A stretch of 64,000 nt of DNA from Epiperipatus broadwayi (GCA_028023455.1 JAQFVV010000986.1:1-64000), one strand, 5' to 3'; positions 14,362-26,340 are shown, numbered from the stretch's first letter. Notes: generated by a model not told the origin, from the sequence alone. Numbers and translations are program-made.

Positions 14362-15660
14362 TTATTCTATAGTTTGATTCTTTTGCATTCCATTTCCGAT
14401 TTTTAATTCCACTTTTCTGTTAGTCAACCACTCATTTGTTTCTCTTTTCACACTTTTTTTATTTCTATCAGTCCAATCAATCTGTGTCATTTTCTGAGTA
14501 TTATATTGAAAAAATGTGTTCTTTTTCCATTTACATTCATTGCAAATCCTGGCCAGACAATCTCTGATCAGATGCATTCTTTTATTACAAAAACACTGTG
14601 GTGATACTTTATGAAATTTACCAATGGCAAGCTATCTGATGCATGTACTGTGCAAATTTTCATTAGTGATAAATCTTTCTTTAGTGCAAAATTAAACATT
14701 GCAATGTTTGTAAGTATCAGCATTTCTGTTCTTTTTTCTGGAGATATCTGAAATGTGAAACATTACTGAACTTGTTTAGTAAGCTTTGTAGATCACATTC
14801 TTTAAGGTTGATATAGCAATTTTTTACTAATCCTGCCAAATCAACCAAGGTGTTGATGTTTATTTTGCATAGAATCTTTTCATTTAACAATAATATACTT
14901 TTCCTTAAAATCTCATTTTTGCACATAATTTTATGAATTATTAGGTATCTACTGCTTGAATGATTAAGAACCTTATACACCATCTCACATAGTTTCTTGG
15001 TCTTCAGCATCTCATAAAAGTCTTCTTTTGAAAATTTGAATAACTGATATTTCTTATTTATCATGGCTAAACATAGGATTTATCTTTTGTGATAAATTCT
15101 GAAAGGATCTTTATAATTGAGCTGGGATTGATGCATTAAATACATCATTTATCCTGTTAAAGTTCTCCAGGTCAATAATCTTTTGTCCCTTTTATTATAT
15201 TTCCCCCCTTATTCTTGTAAAACCATGAGGTCCTCATCTCCGTCTTCCATTAGAGTTTTTGTGTAACATTATTTTTTTCTATATCTTTATTTTTATTAGA
15301 CTTTAACACATTTGCATAACATAGGTTTTTGGAATAAAAAAAATGTTCTTTTTTCGGTTGCTGATTTTTGCTATTGGATATGTTATTAAATTTCTCAATA
15401 TTCTCCATTTCCAAGTTTTTGCTTCATTTTCATGTTCTGTGGTCCATTTGGAGTTTAGTTTAGTGTTTTCCGTTACTTCTAACATTTCAGGGTCTTCCAT
15501 AACATTTATGTCACTGTTTTTTTTCTTTTGCTCACTAACTTTGAATACAGAATGGTTTAATTTCTTCTGAATAATTTCTTGTTGCTCTATTATCTTTTCT
15601 TCTGAAAGTAGTTTCATAAATTTTTTATGTTTTGAGGCAGATTTTGCTTCTTATCTTGTA
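14362..15660 (-). pseudogene. LINE ORF1 remnant with CCHC-type zinc knuckle
   Basis: This lies upstream (on the minus strand) of the LINE ORF2 remnant. A frame ending at 14,362 contains CNKRMHLIRDCLARICNEC, a CCHC nucleic-acid-binding knuckle with one deleted residue before its first CN, followed by a second C-x2-C. Frames at 14,717-15,064 and 15,303-15,617 are lysine-, glutamate- and asparagine-rich and probably belong to the same broken ORF1, but they contain no motif I can name. ORF1 proteins of this kind coat the element's RNA. Stops and frame changes separate the parts. Confidence 0.6.
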
Positions 15661-16080
15661 TTTTCCTTGAAGCAGTTCCCTCCATAACAATGTTGGAAAC
15701 TTCTTCATTAATGACAGACAACTCAAAATTTTCCTTCACATTCACTTAAAAATTAATGATAGATTTTTTACCTTCAATTTCAAGTGTAAGTTTCACCTCT
15801 TCACGCCTAAAATGCACTTTAATCCACTATTATTTCTGAACCCAGTAGTGATGTGATGTGATGTGACGTATTACAACTTCTCCTTAAACGAAGTCAAGAA
15901 TATCTCAGCAATTATGCCCAGATGAACCTGTTAGCCACTTTCTTTTACATTCCCCACTCTAAATTTACTCATAATCTGCTCTATCCCATTTCCACAACAT
16001 AATTTTTGTCAAGACTATAATCTTTATATCTAAATCCCCCTTATCATTTCCCACTCAGTGCCATCTAGTGAGAACTTGCA

Positions 16081-16089
16081 CTTTTATAC
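16081..16089 (-). promoter_or_regulatory. possible TATA box upstream of the LINE
   Basis: GTATAAAAG on the minus strand lies ~460 bp upstream of the first ORF1 frame. Between them is a short GTGAT repeat (near 15,850). Most LINE promoters are internal and lack a TATA box, so this may be chance in AT-rich DNA. Confidence 0.2.
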
Positions 16090-16455
16090 TAAATTTAACA
16101 CAAATCTTAAAATAATCCTAATAAAAATGATTACATAAAGATAAACAATGGATTAATTTTATTGCTATTGAATGAAGAATAAGTTCTAATGCTGGAAGTG
16201 TAGAGCAAAAATTAATACATTTGGACATTGCCCTCCAGAATTTGCCCTCTACAAGGAAAATGACTCCAATTATACTGTTACACTAAAAATTAATTAAATA
16301 AGAATATAAAATATTGTTTTTAATAGAAAACATTGATTTATAATAACTTTTAAAGAGATTTTATTTCACTATATAGAAAAATATATACTTTTATTATTGG
16401 TTACTTTGAAAAAAAGCTTCCATTATTGTCCACTTAGTATTTATATCTCAGTATT
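16090..16455. other. spacer between the LINE and repeat copy A
   Basis: AT-rich sequence with no feature recognised. Confidence 0.35.
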
Positions 16456-19400
16456 GAAGCAGATGATCTGATGCTCAGATCTAGCTCCACAGCCCACTTA
16501 AAGTCTCCTACCACCAAACCATGTTTAAATCCATCCTTACGCACACTTACATATTTACTAACATGTATTTTGCCTCTGCTTAAATAACTGACGTAGATAT
16601 ATTTATATCTTAACATAAAATAATTTAATAAATAAATATTTAATATTATTTTAATGTGTGTGTGTGTGTATAATTGATAAACATATATTTTCAGTGTTGG
16701 GAGATTGCATATAAATCAAATAAAGTCATATTATTCATGTATCTTAAAAGTTATATTATTCATATATGAAATGTATTATTTTTTATAATTAATTTCAGCG
16801 GTCAGAAAATGATGCAATTCTTTTAAGACATTTCTCGAAAACAATTACCCGGAAAAGCCCAATTAGTTAGATTTAAAATATTACAATTTGTAATAGTAAA
16901 GTAAAAACCCATTAGTGGAAATTTTATCCATGCCAACTTGTTTTAAAATCATAAGACTTATTTTAAAACAATCATTCGAGAAACTTGTAACAGGATTGCA
17001 TTGTTTCTAAAAACTTACAAAACAAAAGATATCAGGTCAGCAGATTTTAGTGTTGCTAAAATAGACAAATTGCATCAGGTCCAGCAGTTAATTGCTATGT
17101 GACATCATCAAAAATAATAGTATAAATCCTGCGGGATTTGAATCCAAACAGAGGAGGAGACAACCATAAATTAATGATGGTCTACAAAATCCACACTAGT
17201 TTGAATCTTCATCCAATGTACTGTGAGTAGAGGAAATTTCACCTCTCCCTCTGTTTCAACATGCTCCATCCCATAAGAAAAGCTCCGGATCCAGTGTCTA
17301 TGAACTTTCAAATGTCTATCAATTAAATCATTAAAAATGCTATCTGTGATGCCTTACTCCAAACCTAGATCTAGTGTTAATGCCGATGAACAATTCAAAT
17401 ATCAAGGACCACTACTATTTATGAAAGGCAAAAGAACTTTAGCCGCTCTATGAATCTATTGAGTTCAGCCTTCTATAATCACAATAATCCTGATGCTTTA
17501 CTCTTAATACCTTATGTAAATGTTTATATTTTATGTAATTTTATTTAGTATAACTCTATATAACTTAATCTATTCTATCATTGAGTCTCTATTCAATATG
17601 TTTTCTTTTTTTATTATTTCCATGCGGCAATCATATTTTGTATCATTATTATATTATGTATATTTGTGTTTTAAAATGCCCATATTATTTCAAACTCACT
17701 AGCATGTAATTCCTTTCTAGTTTCCCTAACCATTACTTACAGGGTAATTAAGAACATATTTTATTAAAACAAGTTGTATTCGACTTATGCAAATGCTCGC
17801 AAGTTTGGTACAACAAAGTCATTATTTTATAAATTGTTGTAGGAAACAGATCAACATCTGTTTTTCTAAAAAAAATGTTTTCATCTTTTAAATGCACTAA
17901 TCCCAACCATAAATATATCTTATATATGTAAAATTTAATTATTATCCCAGTTATTTTCATCACACCATTTGTTTCCATATAAACATATTTATTTCTAATA
18001 ATAGCATTTTTTTAACAGAAATTCATATTTATTAAACGGTATGGGAAATTATAAATAATTTAAAGAGAAGGGGGGATCTTTATGTCTTATAATTTTTATA
18101 CTTTAATTAATTTAAATCATCCATGCCTGTTTAGTGATTAGATCATACCATTACACAGGATATTTATGGGTATTAAATAATTAAAATAGTATTTAAGCTA
18201 TATATTTTGTTATCCCAAGCGTTGCGTGCATATAGGCACATTTGTTCCTATATTGTATATATTCATGCTGCTCTTTCCTATGGAGGTATTGTAAAGTTGA
18301 ACCCCATCATTATTCTCAAAGTCTAAGAACAAGGCTTTAACCCCCCCGGGGACTCATTTGGTTGCATATGCATGCTTTATATGGGAATTGCTTTGGAAAA
18401 ACCAGCCCAATAATTGCATCGCCTACCGCTCTGCATCCATGAACCGATTCTGCTAATGTCGCAGACTTATAATGGTCTATTTCTCGAAATGAATTCCATG
18501 AAGCACATGTTCAGATCCATGACTGGATCATATTGAATATGCTGTTGTGCATGCACTGCCGTCTGTTGTATTTCTAATAAATCCATGAACATCCATAGGC
18601 TGTAATGTTGCAATTTTTGCTAAACAGATCTATGTCCAGTATTTAAATTGCTCATCCTTGTGCTGACATTATTATTAATATACTCATTATCTATCCCAAA
18701 CACATCTGTCACTATATAAGTCAAATATTAATCACTATCTTTTGTACAAATGTAATGTTTCGTTATGAAATAATAATTATCTTTCAAATCGGTTAAGTGC
18801 TATTTTGTTCCTTCTGGGGTGTAGTGGTATTTCAATATTATATTTCTTAATAGCACTAAATCTTATATTCGTCATTATAGTATATATTATTGGCATAGCC
18901 ACAACTACAAATATAGTCCTTTGTTAAATCTTATTATTAATTTATAAACCAAATGTAATATGATTTCTTTATGACCAACTGTCATGTAATATTTATGAGA
19001 CCAGTGATCAATCAATGATCGCATGCATTTACGTATGTTTTGTTAAAATAGTAAACCTTAAATATATATATTATAATATTTCGGAATCAGTGTGTTTTCT
19101 TTTATTTAAATTAATATTTTAATTAATAAGTTATGCTCCTACTGACTAGATGATCTCTGCTAATATAAAGTTAATATGAAAGGTTATGTTCATTAAATGC
19201 TTCTAAATTATATTTCATGCTAAATATTCCATCATTCAACTTAAATTAGAGTCTTTTTGTGTCTCCAATGTGCAATGATGATGGAGAGAGATGAAATTAG
19301 ATCAACATCACCGGGTTTGTTGCTCATAAGTTGGTAGATCTGGAAAATAGGCAAATAGGGCAGAATTCATGAGTGTTCCTGACTTATGTATCCTGCACAT

Positions 19401-19470
19401 GATGGGATTTGAGGTACTTTTGTATAGATGCTAGATTTTGTTATGTGAACATACAAAAATGACCAGTACA
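16456..19470 (+). repeat. 3-kb non-coding dispersed repeat, copy A
   Basis: This runs from GAAGCAGATGATCTGATGC to GACCAGTACA and aligns along its whole length with 27,949-30,983 (copy B), with about one difference in every 10-20 bases by eye and few indels. No frame is open across both copies and no known domain is seen, so it is either non-autonomous or a long-dead element. The most GC-rich part (about 18,200-18,600) shows many TG versus CA differences between copies. The end GG(T/C)ACA-type motif is shared with copies B and C. The class is unknown: no clear terminal repeats were found. Confidence 0.8.
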
Positions 19471-19479
19471 GGTTTCACC

Positions 19480-19728
19480 CCCCAGGTTTGGCACATCAAC
19501 TAGAGGCCTCAAATATAAAAACTCACATACCTGAGAGATAGTAGAAGATATTGATAGATATAACATATTTTTTCCCTAAAAAATAATATTGAATATATAT
19601 ATATGTGTAAAATTTTTATTTCCCTTCGGTTTGTACAACCAGCTTAGATTTTTTTAAATATTATTATACACTCTCTGCAAGTCATTATTACTGTATAAGT
19701 ATAATTTTTTTCCCAGTAATAACGTTGA

Positions 19729-19764
<36 letters not shown>

Positions 19765-20125
19765 CCCATAAATAATGTTTTGTATACACAGTATTTTTCC
19801 AATAAATGTTTCAATTACATATTGTTTTCTTGAGTCTATAAAAGAATTAAATTAGTGGCAGCTTTTAAGGGGCTTTCACTTTCATAATAATATAAAGAAG
19901 TATGTTCTCCAAATAATAAATAATAATATTTTATATATAATGATTTTTGTCCGTAAATGTTTTAAATATATGAATAATTTTCACGAATTTATAAAAGAAA
20001 TAAAATAGTGGCAGCTTTTAAGGGGCTTCTATGTTTATAATAAAAGATAAAGAAGTGTGTGCACTAAATGATAATAATGTTTTAGATATATGTTTTTTCA
20101 TAAATGTTTTAAATACATGTGAAAC
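19480..20125 (+). repeat. degenerate ~150-bp tandem repeat
   Basis: GTGGCAGCTTTTAAGGGGCT begins at 19,855 and again at 20,008 (period 153). Each copy is preceded by a TATAAAAGAA stretch and followed by TAATA..AAAGAAGT and an AAATGTTT block. Weaker upstream units begin with TTTCCC..TAATA near 19,572, 19,710 and 19,763, with TA runs between. The same unit occurs as a dimer near 25.4-25.6 kb. Confidence 0.65.
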
Positions 20126-20522
20126 AGTCAGCTTTTCAACCCAACTGTTTCACCTACTATATATGTTATATAGTAGTATTCATACCTATATAGATACCAT
20201 CAAATCCTTGTATATTTATTAAAAATAATCTTAAGAAATCCTGCCTAAATTTAAATCTAAATAATACAATCATGTATGTGTGCATATATGTTTAAATATC
20301 TACAGAAATATTCATTTATATACTCATGAAGCTAAAATATGCACATATATAGATTGTTAATAATTACTAAGTGAAAAACTAATTGTATGTGTAACTTTAG
20401 ACTACATATATGCAAGAATATAAATGTTAATAGAAGATAAAACATTACATTTTCTATAATCTTATGTATTTGCTAAATGATATATTTTCAAAATTTAATA
20501 ATTCTGCATATATTGGTAAATT
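20126..20522. other. AT-rich spacer, no gene seen
   Basis: Nothing is recognised between the ~150-bp repeats and the palindrome. Confidence 0.35.
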
Positions 20523-20739
20523 AATGAAATATAATATAAATCTTTATTATATAATAATAACAACTTGTAAATACATCACAGAAAAATTATATATATAAAA
20601 GCCTTTTTCGGTAATTCTCAATTTTTTTACCCTTCTCAATATGATACCTCGTACTAATACTAACACGTATATTACGTATATAGCGACATCTATTGACATT
20701 TTCTATAATTCACATTTTTATCATTTTATTTATTTCCCC

Positions 20740-20980
20740 TTATATTACTTTCCATTCTTTATCCATTACCCAATCATTCATTAAATCAATTGACTTTTTG
20801 TAAATGTTCATACATGTATTTATATTATATTTTATATAATTTGTTTCATATATTTTCCTTCTATTCATTTCCTTTATATAATTTAATGGTCTTATGTTTT
20901 TAATACAATCTATTTTATGTCCAGATTTTAAATAATGAACATATAATGCTGATCTATCATCCCTCCTTTCAATAGCACTA
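20740..20980 (-). pseudogene. PLE GIY-YIG C-terminal fragment, left arm
   Basis: The minus-strand frame runs AIERRDDRSALYVHYLKSGH, then KIDCIKNIRPLNYIKEMNRR, and ends in EWKVI and a stop. The S-AL--H----GH-I pattern followed by RR-I-E is the C-terminal half of the PLE-type GIY-YIG endonuclease. This copy reaches 23 bp further upstream than its partner because it reads through the palindrome spacer. It has no start codon and no GIY or YIG motif, so it is a truncated 3' end, but the remaining frame is intact. That is unusual among the retroelement pieces here and fits recent insertion. Confidence 0.7.
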
Positions 20981-21197
20981 ATAGATCAGCATTATATGTT
21001 CATTATTTAAAATCTGGACATAAAATAGATTGTATTAAAAACATAAGACCATTAAATTATATAAAGGAAATGAATAGAAGGAAAATATATGAAACAAATT
21101 ATATAAAATATAATATAAATACATGTATGAACATTTACAAAAAGTCAATTGATTTAATGAATGATTGGGTAATGGATAAAGAATGGAAAGTAATATA
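20981..21197 (+). pseudogene. PLE GIY-YIG C-terminal fragment, right arm
   Basis: This is the exact inverted partner of the left-arm frame, starting at the equivalent of RSALYVHYLKSGH and ending at the TAA near 21,197. It is followed by ~215 bp of 3' non-coding DNA that contains AATAAATAAA and ends at the palindrome edge. I saw no hammerhead core (CTGATGA..GAAA) in this 3' part, although such ribozymes are known in PLE terminal repeats. Confidence 0.7.
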
Positions 21198-21639
21198 AGG
21201 GGAAATAAATAAAATGATAAAAATGTGAATTATAGAAAATGTCAATAGATGTCGCTATATACGTAATATACGTGTTAGTATTAGTACGAGGTATCATATT
21301 GAGAAGGGTAAAAAAATTGAGAATTACCGAAAAAGGCTTTTATATATATAATTTTTCTGTGATGTATTTACAAGTTGTTATTATTATATAATAAAGATTT
21401 ATATTATATTTCATTGATTATAAGATAAACAACATAAAGGAGTATTATTTCTTAGAATTAAGTAAATTGGTAAATTAGAACGGTCAGGTTACATATATAA
21501 TAAAATGTTTTTCCAAATCTTAGATTTGTTTTTTTGGACACACTGTCACCAGCATAATTAATCTTTATTAGTATAAGATTAATTAAAAATTTATATTTAG
21601 AATAAAACTTAGAAAACTGAATAAATTATGACCTGCCAT

Positions 21640-21860
21640 TAGGTTTTTTTTTACCTATTTAATATTTGACACAGCAGGCTCCTGCTATAGCTGCTGATTA
21701 TCATATGGGCCATGAAAACACTTCTAAGAAAATAAAATAATGAAGGAGAGGGGGGATACTAATATAAAAGCAATGGCAGCCATCTTTGAGGACATTCAGT
21801 AAAAATATTCTGTCTAAGAGTCATCAAGAGATATATTTATAATAAAGTGAATAACCAGCA
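21640..21860 (+). promoter_or_regulatory. possible LTR-like promoter and poly(A) unit
   Basis: TATAAAAG at 21,763 is followed by GCAATGGCAGCCATC and, ~70 bp later, AATAAAGTGAATAA. This spacing resembles an LTR (TATA, short R, poly(A) signal). No paired LTR or primer-binding site was found, so it could be a solo LTR or chance. Confidence 0.25.
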
Positions 21861-22139
21861 TGTTGGAGTAAGTGGGCTCAAAATCTGGCCTTCTGCCTGA
21901 TGAACAGCCATCTAAGCCGAGAGAACATGAGTTGACCACATCCAAAACCTAAAGATGTCACACTATCCAGAGAATTGCCAGTACAGAGAAAGATCAAGAT
22001 AAACAATGCTAATTACTCCTTCCAATCTAAAAACTTCGACTAACTTCAAATTTAAATGCTAGCTTAAACTTAAATTAACCAAAAGACTGTTTTTTATGAG
22101 GCTCCTCGTCGACATCTGAAATCACTCTAACTCAGCCAG

Positions 22140-22670
22140 TTTTTATACGAAAATATTCGTTAAATACGTATTGAATTCGTTTTTAAAAGTTCTGTACGAT
22201 GGTGACATCTTCCGATTTATTTTAGAAGTAAAAAATAGAAAAAAAAAACGCATTTAAACCTAAACAAAGAAGGAACATTATTTGTGATTGGTTCTTAGCA
22301 TGCTCTCAGCTGAAAAAGACATTCTGATTGGCTGGAAAGAACAAAGAAACTGCCTGATCAAAGAAAATAAAGAAAAACGCTGAGATTTTCATTTCGAATA
22401 CGATTTAATTATTATAAAAGAATATTTTGAGAAATTAAAATTATTTTCAGAGAGAATAATAAAAAAACTAAATTATTTTCGAAAAATATTGAAGATTTAA
22501 GTAAATATATTGAAGATGTAGTAAAATAAAATATTTACTTTTCTATAACGTAAAAGTCGATCTTTTTGTTTACATTATAACTTTTATGTTGCCGATATTG
22601 AATATCTTAGAATAAATAAATAGCAATTTATTTTTGAAAGAACTTTCGTTGTCTTCACAACCTGAAAAAT
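22140..22670 (+). promoter_or_regulatory. possible solo-LTR or polymerase II promoter
   Basis: Two inverted CCAAT boxes (ATTGG at 22,287 and 22,327) lie ~85-125 bp upstream of TATAAAAG at 22,413. AATAAATAAA follows at about 22,611 and CTTTCGTTGTCTTCACAACC at about 22,650. The segment is richer in CG dinucleotides than its surroundings. The order suits a solo LTR; a host promoter with a non-coding first exon is an alternative. No start codon context or donor site is convincing. Confidence 0.3.
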
Positions 22671-24650
22671 TAATTATATACTTTTTATAAACGTATCTGA
22701 GTTGAATTTAATATTATAGGCGAATATGTTTTAACAATAGGCTTTGTCTTCAGTTTGTGAGTTGGCCAATTAAAAGATTTGATTTTTATCTGATACAACC
22801 AATGATAAAATTAGCGGTTAAAAGGTTAATGGCCATCTTAATATTGCAAATAAAAACTATGTATATTTTAATTTTATAATTTCAATCTGAAACTTGCCTA
22901 AATTAAAATGTAATAACTTTGTTAAAATCCTAAAGTCTTGTCTGATATAAAAATATAACTGATATATAAATGAGTTACTGACATAACTGATGTAAATTTA
23001 ACTGATACAAATTTTATTGATAAAAATAATTTACCTGATATAAACAAATTATTGAATGATTTAAAATATTAAATGATTTAATGTGTCTGAGTTGATTTAA
23101 ACTCATCTATAAATGATGTATGATTTATTATTTCAAAATCTAAAGTACTCGCATTCACACACATCTTTATTAATATAATTGTATGATTTTATGTTTTGGT
23201 TTACTCGTAAAATAATGTTTGATTTGGTTACGCCTTAATTTGATTATAAGTAATTAAATGCTATTTATTTCAATTTACTAAACATAGAAATTAAATGTTT
23301 TATAAATTTAGTAAAATATAAAATGCAACTAGCTGTTTAAAGTAACAATGAAAATTTCTATGCTAATTTATTATTGTCTTAAGTTAATGATAATGTTTGC
23401 AGTCATTAATTTCAAAGATAGTATTATAAAAGTAAATCAATCATATTTTAGCAAACCTCGCACAACTTTCTTTTAAAATGAACAGATTTCAAATTTCACT
23501 TACTTGAAATTTTATTATGATTTAAAATGCATTTCTTAAGTTAATCTATGCCAAATCTTATTATTATTTAGTTACGTTATCTTGTTTACGCTATAAAATT
23601 TCAAAACCGAGCTTTATTCTTAATTAAACTATTAGCAAGAATTAAATAAAGATTCTCTCACATATATATGTAAGTGCGCATATATATATAACACGTATAA
23701 TTATATATGAAATAAAAAGCTCTGTTTTGGAAAGGATAAAATGTCTTGAATTAAATATCATTACAAACATACTACTACTCTAAGATAGATTTGCTTTTAA
23801 GTTAATATTTTGAACAAATATTTAGTTAAAGTGATAAACTACAGCAAAAATCTATAAGTTTATATTTTAATTTCCCCATATGCTCTAATTCTTCTTAAAT
23901 TAAATCAAAGCCTATATAGATAGCTTTGTAGATTGGATTCATAAATTCCCTAAATAGTATTATTAAAAGTATTATAACATGAACTGATGTGGGGTAGTTT
24001 CATGAAAGAAACTTGTAATTTAGTGTCTTAATTTTTTAAATATGATTATGTAGTCAGTGGTGCATATGTGTCCTTACGAAATGCTATGGCGTATTTTCTT
24101 GTTACTGTACTTCTTTAATGGTCACATGTTGTTGTGCTGCACCATTATCTTTAGTTCAGGCAATCATTTCTTTAGATGGTGACTGGTACAGGCCAACCCA
24201 TTCAGCACTCATATAAATGGAGCATGAGACTTACCCAGAGTGTAATACTTCCACTCACATATATAAATTGCTTGATCAGCCAGACTAAAATGGCCTCCTA
24301 TACCACAGCAATGAGAATCGGTTCCAGGAAACTGTTACTCGGTAAAAATCCCATGAATAAGGCACATATGAGATGCAAATAGGACTCAGAGTTATATGTT
24401 TTTCTTTATGCACTAGTATCTGAAGTCTAACTTCCATTAATCAGTTCAACCTGCCATTTTAATAGTTAATTCAGCATTGATCTGACATAGAATCCAATCT
24501 AAATTGCATATTACTGTGTAGAGAATATATTAAAGTATTCATGCTAAGTAAATTATGTTCTTTACAAAATTTATTATCACTTTCGCTAATATGGCAAATC
24601 TAAATCCTATTATACCATAAATCAGGCATGGATAATCATGAGCAAAGTCA
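22671..24650. other. AT-rich stretch, no gene seen
   Basis: It includes a degenerate patch of TAACTGATATAAAT-like words (about 22,960-23,110). About 24,060-24,400 is less AT-rich and holds a 68-codon frame without recognisable motifs; it may be old repeat sequence. Confidence 0.35.
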
Positions 24651-24689
24651 AATCATTCTAAATTAAAATTCAGCTCATGAAAAGTTAAT

Positions 24690-25000
24690 TGTATTATAAT
24701 TTTATCACCTGCGAGTGATACGGACATATATGTGGCCAAGTAAATAATTAGTTGTAACCTACATTCTATCACCTGCTTGTAATATGAGGCTATATACATA
24801 TATATGTAGAACAGAAATGCAAAACCTCCAAATGTTATTAATTGTGTTAGGGAGTTAAAATCACTTATAATTAAACTACCTTATATATGTAAACCAAATT
24901 GTGTAAATCTGTACATCCAAAATTATTACTGATAATGCATCACTTGCATGTGAACCCCATTTAAATGTAATGTCCCTGAATCACCTGCATGTGAAATCAA
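24690..25000 (+). repeat. four degenerate units with a TCACYTGC..GTGA dyad
   Basis: TCACCTGCGAGTGA (24,704), TCACCTGCTTGTAA (24,768), TCACTTGCATGTGA (24,939) and TCACCTGCATGTGA (24,980) recur in an otherwise AT-rich stretch. The outer TCAC and GTGA make an imperfect dyad. The spacing is irregular (~64, 171 and 41 bp). A decayed minisatellite is likely; a cluster of E-box-like sites is possible. Confidence 0.4.
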
Positions 25001-25384
25001 ACTTACTAACTATAATAATGTTTTGAATTATTGTTTACATTGAATTCATTAAATTGATTTTAAATTTACTATAGTTTCATGTCTTGGTCTTGCTCACTGA
25101 CTCACTATTATTTAACATTTAGTAATTAGCTTTATAATTTATGAAAATTTTATAAATAATTAATAATGATTACCTGTATTATGTTCTACTATTGCGCTTC
25201 TGCTGGTAAGTGAAGAAGAGAAATGCTGCTGTGACCTCAACTGTGTCATTTGTAAGGTTGTAAGTCTATGAGCAATGGTAGAGGAACTAGGGTTAGGCCA
25301 GAACCATGGCTTCTACCACTGTACACCTGGTCAGCCTTAGGATGATCTATCAGAGTTCTAGAATTTGTTGTGCAAATGCACATA

Positions 25385-25660
25385 TTTGACCATTACACAT
25401 GTATAATATTTTTGAATTTGCAAAAAAATAAAATAGTGACAGCTTTTAAAATGCTTTCACTGTCAGAATAAAAGACAAAGAAATAAATATTCCAAATAAT
25501 CGTGACTATGCAGATTTTTTTTCCAATAAAATAATGTTCATATGCATATATAACTGTCTCAAGCTATGAAAGAAATAAAGTAGTGGCAGCTTTTAATGAC
25601 TATTTTTTAATGTTATATTATAAATCTGTGGCTGTACAACCATGATAAATAAATATAGAT
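25385..25660 (+). repeat. second copy of the ~150-bp tandem repeat (dimer)
   Basis: GTGACAGCTTTTAAAATGCT at 25,436 and GTGGCAGCTTTTAATGAC at 25,583 (period 147). Both follow AAATAAA(A/G)TA and share AAAGAAATAAATATTCC with the array at 19.5-20.1 kb. Confidence 0.6.
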
Positions 25661-26000
25661 ATTTTATAAAAATGTATAATCCAGTAAAAGTGGATCATCT
25701 GGTCAGATCATATATCCTTACCCCTTTGGCTGGTTCCCGGTAGCAATACCAATATAAATTTTGCCAATAGGTGGTAGAGTTATTAAAATAAAGGAAAATT
25801 TTGAAAACAATGATTCACAATGTAACAAGTTATATAGAGTTTTTTTCATATAAAATATACATGTATTGCTAATAAATTTTCATTCATTAAATGTCATTGC
25901 TAATAAATAATTTTGTTAAGATGTTTCAGGTGCTGAAGAACAACCAAAACAAACAATGAAGCAAAAGGACAAAAAGAAGGCTAGGTAGAAAATATGATAA
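25661..26000. other. spacer before the Gag-like remnant
   Basis: Nothing is recognised except AAACAAACAATGAAGCAAAAGG at about 25,950, which could be an untranslated leader of the element that follows. Confidence 0.3.
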
Positions 26001-26013
26001 TTTTTTTTTTTTT

Positions 26014-26091
<78 letters not shown>
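26001..26091. repeat. (T)n-(TA)n tract
   Basis: Nineteen T residues followed by ~72 bp of TA. Confidence 0.95.
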
Positions 26092-26094
<3 letters not shown>

Positions 26095-26340
26095 ATTTAA
26101 ATGCTGGATCTAGAAATTAATATTGCAAAAATAAAAAGTCAGGTAGGATAGCAATAATCATATAAGCAGACATAAATTAGGTACAGGAGTGGGGGATTAG
26201 AGTAACAGGGAGAGTGTTGTGAATGGGAGGAAGAGTTGTATTAATCTGGATAAAAATAGAAAGAAAGAATCATAAGCTAATCTTATAATTAAGAAAACAA
26301 TAATAATTTTTTTTATTTTTTTTTAAAATCCGATAGCCAA

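Larger units (their letters stand above)
20523..21415. repeat. large palindrome: 435-bp inverted arms, 23-bp spacer
   Basis: The left arm (20,523-20,957) and right arm (20,981-21,415) are the same length. They read as exact reverse complements wherever I compared them, with no indel. The spacer is 20,958-20,980. Each arm carries the 3' end of a PLE open frame plus its 3' untranslated DNA, so two 5'-truncated copies stand head to head with their 3' ends outward. The near-identity contrasts with the decayed elements around it. It may be a very young insertion, a product of arm-to-arm gene conversion, or an assembly or sequencing fold-back artefact. Confidence 0.9.

Noticed and set aside
21890-21910. 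CTGATGA as a possible hammerhead core (also at 44,738 and 63,807)
   Set aside because: No GAAA at a suitable distance after a short stem.
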